Assembly (NCBI GenBank): GCA_900754855.1
Contig: CAAEEI010000168.1
Span: 1 to 8,782, forward strand
Length of the DNA stretch: 8,782 bases
Reading direction: 5' to 3'
Origin: Lachnospiraceae bacterium
GTDB taxonomy: Bacteria; Bacillota; Clostridia; Lachnospirales; Lachnospiraceae
In this document: positions 1 through 5,644 of the stretch, in pieces
Position numbering within the stretch: the first letter of the stretch is position 1
Layout of the letters: each line of letters opens with the position of its first letter
Position numbers and translations under genes: made by a program
Notes under the pieces: model-generated
The model's database searches: none
Seen by the model: the letters and a program-made list of their open reading frames with translations, nothing else
What the model was told of the DNA's origin: nothing

Positions 1-148
1 CCTTATCCATGCGGGCTTTTTGTTCTTCGCTGGAATTGTGGGAAAAATTTAATCTCGCCACATCCATGCCGGCCATGATTAACTGTTCCAGAACATTGCC
101 CTGGTCGGTTGCAGGTCCCAGGGTACAGATGATTTTTGTTTTTCTCAT
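1..148 (-). CDS. pyk: Pyruvate kinase, N-terminal fragment (cut by window edge)
   Basis: Reading the minus strand from an ATG at 146-148 gives 49 codons that open with MRKTKIICTLGPAT and continue to MDVARLNFSHNS. This is the hallmark start of pyruvate kinase, which transfers phosphate from phosphoenolpyruvate to ADP in the last step of glycolysis in the cytoplasm. The R-x-N-x-S-H cluster falls at residues 32-37, where the family keeps the active-site Arg and the potassium/nucleotide-binding Asn and Ser. The start is fixed by a GGAGT ribosome binding site at 156-160, 7 bases upstream. The remaining 90% or so of the protein (usually about 470-590 residues) lies outside the window, so integrity cannot be judged. 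The gene diverges from the L,D-transpeptidase at 288. Confidence 0.95.
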   Translation of the reverse strand, partial: MRKTKIICTLGPATDQGNVLEQLIMAGMDVARLNFSHNSSEEQKARMDK

Positions 149-197
149 GTGTAATACTCCTTATGTTAGCGTTAATCGGTTAGTTTTAAACAGTTTC

Positions 198-225
198 ATT
201 TTAAATCAATTCATGGAATTGTCAA
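198..225 (-). promoter_or_regulatory. Probable sigma-A promoter of pyk
   Basis: On the minus strand a perfect TTGACA -35 (220-225) is followed after 16 bases by TAAAAT (198-203). The predicted start of transcription is near 191, which gives a leader of about 40 bases before the pyk ATG. No catabolite-repression (cre) box is recognisable in the leader. Confidence 0.7.
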
Positions 226-254
226 TGAAAAATTTGTAAAGATTATGGTATACT
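226..254 (+). promoter_or_regulatory. Probable extended -10 promoter of the L,D-transpeptidase at 288
   Basis: TATACT at 249-254 is preceded by TGG, which makes an extended -10 element. The hexamer 17 bases upstream (TGAAAA, 226-231) is a poor -35, as is usual for extended -10 promoters. The element is back to back with the pyk promoter; the two -35 regions almost touch. A one-mismatch WalR-like pair, TGTAAA-N5-TGGTAT (235-251), overlaps the -10, but this is weak evidence on its own. Confidence 0.55.
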
Positions 255-287
255 TAATGTAAAAAGCTGAAAACCAGGGAGGAAAAG

Positions 288-947
288 ATGAATAAACTAA
301 TAAGAAAAATAGCGGTAGGAGTGGCAGGAATCCTGTTGATCTTTGGGGTAAAAAAAATAAATATTTCCGCACAGACTCTGCCGTCCCGCTATCCGGTGCC
401 GGAACAGACCAGGCAACTGATCGTCGTTCGACCGGGGAAAAAAGGCAGGGCGTCTTTTGGTTATTTTGAAAAAAATAGCGGCGATGATCGATGGAAAAAG
501 AAAATATCCTGCAGTGCGTGGATTGGCAGCCGTGGCATGGGGAAGCAAAAAGAAGGCGATAAAAAAACACCCACAGGATTTTATCCTCTGGGAAGAGCTT
601 TTGGGATATGCCGTAATCCGGGAACAAAAATGCGGTATACCAGAGTGAAGCAACGACACTACTGGTGCAGTGACTCTGACGCTGCCTGCTATAATCAGAT
701 GATCGTGCAGGGAAAGAACGGGCATCGATGTCAGGGCGAACATCTGATTCGATATAAGGGAGCCTATGATTATGCTGTGGCCATTGGTTATAATCCAAAA
801 GGAAAACCGGGAAAAGGAAGCGCGGTCTTTCTCCACTGTTCGACCGGCAATCCAACGGCAGGCTGTGTGGCTATCCCGAAAAAACAGATGAAAAAGGTAC
901 TGAAGAGACTACGTCCGGAAAAAAAGCCGGGGATTTTGCTTTACTGA
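288..947 (+). CDS. L,D-transpeptidase family protein (YkuD/ErfK type), secreted or membrane-anchored
   Basis: This 219-residue protein probably acts outside the membrane on peptidoglycan, where YkuD-domain enzymes use a catalytic Cys to form L,D (3-3) cross-links or attach proteins to stem peptides. A basic start followed by a hydrophobic stretch (about residues 8-20) looks like a signal peptide or N-terminal anchor. The catalytic region reads HCSTGNPTAGCVAI, with His183 and Cys193 placed as in the YkuD signature. A DKKTPTGFYPLG segment (91-102) and a YNQ segment (135-137) match the COG3786-like branch. The usual Arg after GCV/GCI is replaced by Ala-Ile. The start is set by AGGGAGG at 276-282, 5 bases before the ATG. 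There are seven cysteines including the catalytic one, which is many for a secreted clostridial protein. It appears to be transcribed alone. The superfamily is secure, but the exact reaction is inferred. Confidence 0.85.
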   Translation: MNKLIRKIAVGVAGILLIFGVKKINISAQTLPSRYPVPEQTRQLIVVRPGKKGRASFGYFEKNSGDDRWKKKISCSAWIGSRGMGKQKEGDKKTPTGFYPLGRAFGICRNPGTKMRYTRVKQRHYWCSDSDAACYNQMIVQGKNGHRCQGEHLIRYKGAYDYAVAIGYNPKGKPGKGSAVFLHCSTGNPTAGCVAIPKKQMKKVLKRLRPEKKPGILLY

Positions 948-992
948 CGAAATCTGCCCGTGCAGGAACCACGGCATAACGGAAAATTTCTC

Positions 993-1012
993 TGCGGATG
1001 ATCGCATCGGCA
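993..1012 (+). other. Small imperfect hairpin downstream of the L,D-transpeptidase
   Basis: TGCGGATG (993-1000) can pair with CATCGGCA (1005-1012) across an ATCG loop, with a single G-G mismatch. Only three T residues follow, so it is a poor intrinsic terminator. A second imperfect pair, TGCCCGTG (955-962) with CACGGCA (about 970-976), lies just upstream. The 948-1058 stretch holds no supportable gene on either strand. Confidence 0.3.
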
Positions 1013-1058
1013 TTTGATTGGCAGTCGGGGATGTTTGGTTGATTGTCCGGGGCATCTA

Positions 1059-1087
1059 TTGACAAAAGATACAGATAATATTAAAAT
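1059..1087 (+). promoter_or_regulatory. Probable sigma-A promoter of the DegV-family gene
   Basis: A perfect TTGACA -35 (1059-1064), a 17-base spacer and TAAAAT (1082-1087) form a near-consensus housekeeping promoter. Transcription would start near 1094, about 44 bases before the chosen ATG. This also argues against the in-frame GTG at 1105 as the start, since that would leave almost no leader. Confidence 0.8.
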
Positions 1088-1137
1088 ATAGAAATAAAAA
1101 CCATGTGATATGGAATGTAAAACAAGAGGAGATAATG

Positions 1138-2037
1138 ATGAAATATAAAATTATCAGTGATGGATGTTGTGATCTGCATAAAGAAATAATTGAGCAATAT
1201 CAGTTGGACGTTATTCCTTTTTATATATCCTTTGATGAGGAACACTATGATAAAGAAATTGAGGAAATCGGAATCCGGGAAGTATACGAAAGAATGGTCA
1301 AAGAGCCAACGGTCTATCCGAAAACTTCTCTGCCTTCTGTGCAGAACTATATCGATGCATTTCTGCCTTATGTGGAACAGAATATTCCGGTGATCTGTAT
1401 GTGTTTCACCCCATCATTAAGCGGGTCTTACAACAGCGCCTGTAATGCAGAAGAGATTATTCGTGAAGATTATCCGGATGCAAAGATTTCCATTATCAAT
1501 ACAGAAGCAGCAACCGTCTCCCAGGGACTTATGGTGATTGAGGCCGGAAGAATGTGGGAGCAGGGCATTCCTTATGAACAATGCGTGGATATTCTGGAAA
1601 AGATGAAGAAGACAAACCGCATTTTCTTTACGGTAGGCAGTGTGGATTACCTGAAGCATGGTGGACGAATTGGTAAACTGGCCGGTCTGGCCAGCAGCGC
1701 TCTGGCATTAAAACCGCTGATCACTCTGGTGGATGGTTCTATTGAAGCTTCGGGTATCGGAAGAAGCAGAAAGAAAACCGTACAAAAAACGGTAGATCTT
1801 CTCAACGGATACTTTAAGGAAACGGGAGAATCCATGCAGGATTATCGTTTTGCCGTAGGTTTTGGTTATGATGTGGAAGAAGGAAAGAAATTCCGGGAAG
1901 AAGTCGAAAAAGATATTCAGAGTCAGGCCGGAGAAAAAGAAGTCAGTCTGATCCAGATCGGCGCAACCATTGCCGTACACACGGGTCCGTATGCCATCGG
2001 CGTAGGCATCATTAAACAGTACGAGCATTTTTTATAA
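1138..2037 (+). CDS. DegV family protein (fatty-acid-binding, FakB-like)
   Basis: The 299-residue product matches a full-length DegV domain. The family binds a fatty acid in a deep pocket; FakB members present it to the kinase FakA for phosphorylation and entry into phospholipid synthesis in the cytoplasm. Visible landmarks are the N-terminal KIISDGCCDL, KTSLPS (62-67), the SLSGSYNSA loop (93-101), GGRIGKLAGL (175-184), and HTGPYAIGVG near the C-terminus (281-290), a conserved region facing the fatty-acid head group. The start is ambiguous: ATGs at 1135 and 1138 lie 3 and 6 bases after AGAGGAG (1125-1131). I chose 1138 for spacing, and an in-frame GTG at 1105 is unlikely. No fakA is present in the window, so the lipid role is by family only. 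The gene appears to be monocistronic. Confidence 0.92.
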   Translation: MKYKIISDGCCDLHKEIIEQYQLDVIPFYISFDEEHYDKEIEEIGIREVYERMVKEPTVYPKTSLPSVQNYIDAFLPYVEQNIPVICMCFTPSLSGSYNSACNAEEIIREDYPDAKISIINTEAATVSQGLMVIEAGRMWEQGIPYEQCVDILEKMKKTNRIFFTVGSVDYLKHGGRIGKLAGLASSALALKPLITLVDGSIEASGIGRSRKKTVQKTVDLLNGYFKETGESMQDYRFAVGFGYDVEEGKKFREEVEKDIQSQAGEKEVSLIQIGATIAVHTGPYAIGVGIIKQYEHFL

Positions 2038-2044
2038 AAGAATA

Positions 2045-2143
2045 CTGCGGAACAGAAGTATCCGTGGAACGCTCATGTCTTTAGAACAGAAGGGAGTTCT
2101 TCTGAGGAGGAAAACCCCAAGGAAAAAGGACATGAGCTTTTTT
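2045..2143 (+). terminator. Long-loop structured terminator or RNA element after degV
   Basis: GCTCATGTCTTT (2071-2082) pairs with AAGGACATGAGC (2126-2137) over 12 bp including one G-U pair, and six T residues (2138-2143) follow immediately, as in an intrinsic terminator. The loop of about 43 bases is unusually long and itself holds two mutually exclusive short stems: 2083-2087 with 2096-2100, or 2088-2092 with 2099-2103. A further hairpin, CGGA/TCCG (2048-2064, extendable with wobbles), precedes it, and the motif GAACAGAAG occurs in both parts. It probably ends the degV message; a regulatory role is possible but unproven. Confidence 0.6.
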
Positions 2144-2162
2144 CTGTCCGCAGGATTGCCGG

Positions 2163-2191
2163 TTGTCATGGGGGAAAAGCTGTGCTATGAT
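2163..2191 (+). promoter_or_regulatory. Probable promoter of the methyltransferase-Gx-apbE operon
   Basis: TTGTCA (2163-2168), a 17-base spacer and TATGAT (2186-2191) with a TG-containing upstream edge form a good sigma-A promoter. The predicted start near 2198 leaves a leader of about 105 bases before the ATG at 2303. That leader contains the repeat and short ORF described separately. Confidence 0.7.
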
Positions 2192-2222
2192 TAGAGAACT
2201 ATGCAAAACAGACAGACGATTC

Positions 2223-2250
2223 TCTATGGAGGATGCATCTATGGAGGATG
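2223..2250 (+). repeat. 13-bp tandem direct repeat in the operon leader
   Basis: TCTATGGAGGATG occurs at 2223-2235 and again at 2238-2250, a period of 15 bases (five codons). Each copy contains both an ATG and a GGAGG, so the first copy supplies a Shine-Dalgarno sequence 8 bases before the ATG of the second copy. Confidence 0.9.
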
Positions 2251-2270
2251 TGTATATACAAGATGTGTAA
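2226..2270 (+). CDS. Possible short leader ORF upstream of the methyltransferase
   Basis: From the first repeat's ATG an ORF of 14 codons runs MEDASMEDVYIQDV to TAA at 2268-2270. The better-supported start is the second ATG at 2241, which has GGAGG (2228-2232) 8 bases upstream and encodes only nine residues (MEDVYIQDV). The stop is 32 bases before the methyltransferase ATG. No run of one regulatory amino acid is seen, so classical attenuation is not indicated. It may be a leader peptide, or chance produced by the repeat. Confidence 0.3.
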   Translation: MEDASMEDVYIQDV

Positions 2271-2302
2271 CAGAAAGAGAAAGAAAGTAGAAGGATAAGA
2301 CG

Positions 2303-3166
2303 ATGTGGATAGCAGATAAATGGAAAGAATATGAAGTGATTGATTGCAGCGGAGGAGAAAAACTGGAAAGATGGGGGAAATATACTCTGTGCAGACCAGA
2401 TCCCCAGGTTATCTGGGATACCCCAAAAGAAGACAGACGGTGGAAAAAACTGAATGCCCACTATCATCGGAGTAAACGGGGCGGCGGAGAATGGGAGTTT
2501 TTTTCTCTGCCGGAACAATGGGATCTTCATTATCGGGAGCTGACTTTTCATCTGAAGCCATTCAGCTTCAAACATACGGGATTATTCCCGGAACAGGCAG
2601 TGAACTGGGACTGGTTTTCGGAAAAAATCAAGAGAGCGGGACGACCGGTAAAGGTTTTAAACCTTTTTGCTTATACCGGTGGAGCCACGTTGGCTGCAGC
2701 CGCAGCAGGAGCAGCCGTCACCCATGTGGACGCATCCAAAGGGATGGTGACCTGGGCAAAAGAAAACGCAGTGGCTTCGGGATTGGGCGATGCGCCTATT
2801 CGCTGGCTGGTGGATGATTGTGTAAAATTTGTCGAAAGAGAAATCCGTCGCGGCAATCATTATGATGGAATTATTATGGATCCGCCTTCCTATGGAAGGG
2901 GGCCTAAGGGAGAAATCTGGAAGATTGAAGAAAAAATTTATCCTCTGGTCTGTCTTTGTGAGAAGCTGTTGTCCAGAGAACCGTTATTCTTTCTGATTAA
3001 TTCCTATACTACAGGGTTACAGCCGGCCGTACTGTCTTATATGCTGGGAACGGCTGTGGCCGGAAAGCATGGCGGCAAAGTGGAAGCGGAAGAAATCGGA
3101 CTGCCGGTATCCGCCAGCGGTTTGGTGCTGCCGTGCGGAGCTTCCGGAAGGTGGGAAAAGCAGTGA
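2303..3166 (+). CDS. Class I SAM-dependent methyltransferase (RlmI/COG1092-like, probable rRNA modification)
   Basis: This 287-residue protein has the Rossmann-type SAM-binding fold. Motif I is VLNLFAYTGGATL (118-130), the acidic ribose-binding motif is HVDAS (141-145), the DDC acidic motif is at 171-173, and the catalytic-type motif IV is DPPSYGRG (193-200). The HTGLFPEQ segment (91-98) just ahead of the fold is typical of the group related to the 23S rRNA cytosine methyltransferase RlmI. The protein is shorter than RlmI (about 396 residues) and shows no obvious N-terminal PUA domain, so the target RNA is uncertain. It acts in the cytoplasm. The ATG is preceded by a modest AAGGA (2291-2295), 7 bases away. 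Its stop overlaps the start of the Gx-transporter gene (GTGA), indicating translational coupling. Confidence 0.85.
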   Translation: MWIADKWKEYEVIDCSGGEKLERWGKYTLCRPDPQVIWDTPKEDRRWKKLNAHYHRSKRGGGEWEFFSLPEQWDLHYRELTFHLKPFSFKHTGLFPEQAVNWDWFSEKIKRAGRPVKVLNLFAYTGGATLAAAAAGAAVTHVDASKGMVTWAKENAVASGLGDAPIRWLVDDCVKFVEREIRRGNHYDGIIMDPPSYGRGPKGEIWKIEEKIYPLVCLCEKLLSREPLFFLINSYTTGLQPAVLSYMLGTAVAGKHGGKVEAEEIGLPVSASGLVLPCGASGRWEKQ

Positions 3167-3672
3167 GTGCAAAAAAGACGGCCTTTTACGGGTTGTTTTT
3201 AGCGCTTGCTCTGGTGGCCGGTTATGTGGAACGTCTGCTGCCTATTAATTTGGGCATACCGGGGGTGAAACTGGGATTGGCCAATGCGGTCACCATGGTT
3301 CTCCTTTATACCGTGGGTATCCGGGCGGCGGCAGGGATCAGCGTCATCCGCATATTGCTGACGGGAATGCTGTTTGGCAACGGGTTTGCCATGGTTTACA
3401 GCGGAGCGGGCGCGGCATGCAGTTTGGGCATTATGCTGTTGTTAAAAAGAACGAATAAATTTTCCTGTGTGGGAATCAGCGTAGCCGGAGGTGTGTTTCA
3501 TAATCTCGGGCAGATTATCGTAGCCGCCCTTGTGCTGGAAACACAGGCGTTGCTGTATTATCTTCCGGTACTGATTCTTTCCGGTCTGGCTGCCGGGATT
3601 CTCATCGGGATTCTAAGCGGTATAGTCATACGAAGAATTGAACCGGTGATCAAAGAGACTCTGGACAGGTAA
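3163..3672 (+). CDS. Gx transporter family membrane protein (formerly 'heptaprenyl diphosphate synthase component I')
   Basis: The 169-residue hydrophobic protein has about five membrane segments. It carries the family's conserved stretches: an ERLLPINLGIPGVKLGLANAV-type region (residues 23-43), RILLTGMLFGN (63-73), and GGVFHNLGQ (109-117). The family was named for a heptaprenyl diphosphate synthase subunit, but its ECF-S-like membrane architecture and frequent pairing with apbE or Rnf-type genes point to transport, perhaps of a flavin or quinone precursor; the substrate is not established. I chose the GTG at 3163, which overlaps the methyltransferase stop as GTGA and has AAGGTGG (3148-3154) 8 bases upstream. 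The in-frame GTG at 3133 would add ten residues but lacks a comparable site. It lies 26 bases before apbE in the same operon. Confidence 0.85.
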   Translation: MSAKKTAFYGLFLALALVAGYVERLLPINLGIPGVKLGLANAVTMVLLYTVGIRAAAGISVIRILLTGMLFGNGFAMVYSGAGAACSLGIMLLLKRTNKFSCVGISVAGGVFHNLGQIIVAALVLETQALLYYLPVLILSGLAAGILIGILSGIVIRRIEPVIKETLDR

Positions 3673-3698
3673 ATGGGCAGGGAAGGGAAGACGGAAAG

Positions 3699-4811
3699 AT
3701 GAAAAGAAAAAAAATCAGAACAGGTCTGTGCATGTTGCTTTTGCTTTGTCTGGGGGCGTCTGGATGCGTCCATGGAAAAGGGGGGCAAAAAACAACAGAA
3801 AATACCGGGACAGAACCCTTTTCCAAAACAGACTTTGTCATGGATACCGTTTTATCGGAAACCCTGTATGGCAGTGAGGACAGGACGGAAGAAATAAAAA
3901 AACTGCTTTCTGCCCTGGAGACAGAACAGTTATCCTGGCGTAAAGACGACAGTGTGGCTGCGCAGATCAATAAAAAATGCAGCCGGGGAGAGAAAGTAGT
4001 GATCGGAGAAGATTTTGCCCGTTGGACGAAAGATTCTCTGAAATTGGCAGAAAAAAGTCAGGGAGCCTTCGATCCCACCATCGGTAATCTGACCAGACTA
4101 TGGAATATCGAAGGGAAAAATCCCCACGTGCCGACAGAAAAAGAAATCGAACAGGAATTGGCGCAGATCGGGTATGCCAATGTAAAACTGGAAAAATCCT
4201 CAGCGGCAAAAGGCGACTCCCCGAAGACGGAGCTGTCCATGAAAAAGGGCTGTACCCTTGATCTGGGCGCAGTCGGTAAAGGAATCGGCTGCGATGTGGT
4301 CAGAACGTATCTGGACGAGCAAAAAACCATCAATGGGGCAGTGATCGCCATTGGCGGAAGCATTCTGACTTATGGCAGCAAACCGGATAACCGTGCATGG
4401 AGCATAGCCATACAGGATCCGGAAAAAGAAGACGGAGAGTACATGGGCGTGTTGGAAATCGAGGGAACAGCCGGCATTTCCACTTCCGGAGACTATGAAA
4501 AATATTTTGTGGAAAATGGAAAAAAATATCATCACATTTTGGATCCATCCACCGGGTATCCGGCAGAAAGTGGCTTACGTTCGGTGACTGTGGTCTGCCG
4601 TGACGATGGACGAACCAGAAAAAATGCCGGGCTTTTATCCGACGGCCTGTCTACCGCCTGTTTTGTGCTTGGAAAAGAAAAGGCGCTGGCGCTTTTAAAG
4701 GAATATGGCGCCGAGGCGGTACTGATCGATCAGGATAATAAGGTGACGGTTACCGATGGATTAAAAGAGGATTTTTCCTTGCTGAGCAAAGAATATACCG
4801 TTCTAAAATGA
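3699..4811 (+). CDS. apbE: FAD:protein FMN transferase, lipoprotein (ApbE)
   Basis: This 370-residue exported lipoprotein uses FAD as donor to attach FMN covalently to a Ser/Thr of extracytoplasmic redox proteins. The signal peptide ends in a lipobox-like ASGC, giving a lipidated Cys23. Family motifs appear in order: FDPTIGNLTRLW (124-135), LDLGAVGKGIGCD (187-199), AIGGSILTYG (217-226), GISTSGDYEKYF (259-270), HHILDPSTGYPAESG (278-292) and SDGLSTACFVLG (314-325). The last contains the Asp315/Thr319 pair expected to bind magnesium. Length is normal for the family. The start follows GGGAAG 9-15 bases upstream. The neighbouring Gx-transporter gene is a typical partner, but no FMN-binding target protein is encoded in the window. 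Confidence 0.95.
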   Translation: MKRKKIRTGLCMLLLLCLGASGCVHGKGGQKTTENTGTEPFSKTDFVMDTVLSETLYGSEDRTEEIKKLLSALETEQLSWRKDDSVAAQINKKCSRGEKVVIGEDFARWTKDSLKLAEKSQGAFDPTIGNLTRLWNIEGKNPHVPTEKEIEQELAQIGYANVKLEKSSAAKGDSPKTELSMKKGCTLDLGAVGKGIGCDVVRTYLDEQKTINGAVIAIGGSILTYGSKPDNRAWSIAIQDPEKEDGEYMGVLEIEGTAGISTSGDYEKYFVENGKKYHHILDPSTGYPAESGLRSVTVVCRDDGRTRKNAGLLSDGLSTACFVLGKEKALALLKEYGAEAVLIDQDNKVTVTDGLKEDFSLLSKEYTVLK

Positions 4812-4855
4812 GAAGAAAAAAGTACAAAAATGAATAGACCTTTCTCTTATAATTG

Positions 4856-4872
4856 TTAACAAATTCGTAACA
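4856..4872 (-). promoter_or_regulatory. WalR-like box (perfect match to TGTWAH-N5-TGTWAH, minus strand)
   Basis: Read on the minus strand this is TGTTAC-GAATT-TGTTAA, an exact match to the WalR/YycF consensus of Bacillus and relatives. It lies about 37 bases upstream of the -35 of the NlpC/P60-like gene, a plausible activator position. WalR targets are typically cell-wall hydrolase genes, which fits the downstream product. The inverted reading (TTGTTA-N9-TAACAA, 4853-4873) does not fit Rex spacing. Confidence 0.45.
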
Positions 4873-4883
4873 AATGTTTCAAA

Positions 4884-4900
4884 AGTTACAGAAATGTTAA
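4884..4900 (+). promoter_or_regulatory. Second WalR-like box upstream of the NlpC/P60-like gene
   Basis: AGTTAC-AGAAA-TGTTAA matches TGTWAH-N5-TGTWAH with one mismatch (the first base). It ends 8 bases before the -35 hexamer. Together with the box at 4856-4872 it forms part of a run of similar half-sites continuing to 4953. Confidence 0.4.
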
Positions 4901-4908
4901 ATATGTCC

Positions 4909-4937
4909 TTGACATTTGTTAATAAATAGCGTAATAT
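4909..4937 (+). promoter_or_regulatory. Probable sigma-A promoter of the NlpC/P60-like gene
   Basis: Perfect TTGACA (4909-4914), a 17-base spacer and TAATAT (4932-4937). The start of transcription would be near 4944, about 39 bases before the chosen ATG. The promoter's position rules out the in-frame ATG at 4938 as the start. Confidence 0.8.
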
Positions 4938-4982
4938 ATGTTACGGAAGTTACGAGACATTGTATTGGAAAGGAATTTATTC

Positions 4983-5609
4983 ATGAAGTCAACATTTTTT
5001 GTAAACCTGAAAAAAGGAATCCGCACTGTAGCAGCTATACTGATTCTGGCGGCAACTGTATCTACAGTAAGTCCTGTAACAGCACAGGCAAAAGCGACCG
5101 ATTATACAAGGGATACGGAAGGTTGGCTGGAAGCTTGTCAGTATGTGGGAAAACAGATGACAAAATATAAATTTTCTTATGGGAACGGCAGCCGTTCTAC
5201 TCTGGAAGCCAGCATTAAGAATGGAAGAAGATCCAACTGTGCTTCTTATGTTTCCTGGTGCTTACAGGAGTTTGGCGTATTAAAAAAAGGACAGACCTTT
5301 TTTACCCGTCATGGAAGAATCGTAAAACGATTCAAGTCATGGAGAGGTAAAGTGGAGATTATTCCGATCAACAAAAGAGCAGGCAGCGCCAATTTAAAAC
5401 CAGGCGACATTGTAGGCTGGAAAGATTTTACCCACACCAATATTTATGCCGGTGAGAATGCAAAGGGAGAAAAACTCTGGCTGGACGGCGGATCTGCAGC
5501 AACGCGCAGAGGAAGGGTAAGACGTTATTATTGTGCAGACAAGAAGAAAACCTACAGCTATTTAAATAAGCATGTGATTTCTTTTGTTATTCGAATCAAA
5601 GAAATTTAA
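4983..5609 (+). CDS. Secreted NlpC/P60-superfamily cysteine peptidase (probable peptidoglycan hydrolase)
   Basis: The 208-residue protein begins with a basic stretch, a hydrophobic core (about residues 16-30) and a likely cleavage site after AQA (36) or AKA (38), so it is exported. The mature part shows the NlpC/P60- or CHAP-like layout: Cys86 in NCASYVSWCLQEFGVL as the likely nucleophile, then LKPGDIVGWKDF (138-149) leading to His151 in HTNIYAG, and Asp169 in LDGGS as a possible third residue. Such enzymes cut peptide bonds in cell-wall stem peptides. No separate wall-binding domain is present, and the mature protein is rich in Lys/Arg, which may help wall binding. The ATG at 4983 has AAAGGA (4969-4974) 8 bases upstream. 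It appears to be a single-gene unit with its own promoter and terminator. The precise family and bond specificity are uncertain. Confidence 0.75.
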   Translation: MKSTFFVNLKKGIRTVAAILILAATVSTVSPVTAQAKATDYTRDTEGWLEACQYVGKQMTKYKFSYGNGSRSTLEASIKNGRRSNCASYVSWCLQEFGVLKKGQTFFTRHGRIVKRFKSWRGKVEIIPINKRAGSANLKPGDIVGWKDFTHTNIYAGENAKGEKLWLDGGSAATRRGRVRRYYCADKKKTYSYLNKHVISFVIRIKEI

Positions 5610-5644
5610 TTCCATACATAGAAAAGAGAAAAGTATTTATATAG

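Noticed and set aside
211..855. Long minus-strand open frame of 214 codons opposite the first L,D-transpeptidase
   Set aside because: It has a composition unlike a real protein (rich in Ser, Arg, Phe and His), no ribosome binding site and no family motifs. It shadows a plus-strand gene with clear catalytic residues.
871..1065. Minus-strand 64-codon open frame overlapping the end of the L,D-transpeptidase and the following gap
   Set aside because: No ribosome binding site and no recognisable motif, and nearly half of it is antisense to a real gene. It begins inside the degV promoter region.
1105..1137. GTG start at 1105 adding eleven residues to the DegV-family protein
   Set aside because: It lies within about 11 bases of the predicted transcription start, has no Shine-Dalgarno, and would leave AGAGGAG at 1125-1131 unused. 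The family begins at MKYKIISDG.
4812..4850. Possible intrinsic terminator after apbE (GAGAAG with CTTTCTC)
   Set aside because: Only about six A-T-rich pairs across a loop of over 20 bases, with no proper T run. Read-through toward the next gene cannot be excluded.
4853..4873. Rex operator reading of TTGTTA-N9-TAACAA
   Set aside because: Rex sites have six bases between these arms; nine does not fit. The direct-repeat WalR reading explains the sequence better.
4938..4982. ATG at 4938 as the start of the NlpC/P60-like protein
   Set aside because: It overlaps the edge of the -10 element and puts fifteen extra charged residues before an otherwise normal signal peptide. The ATG at 4983 has a well-spaced AAAGGA.
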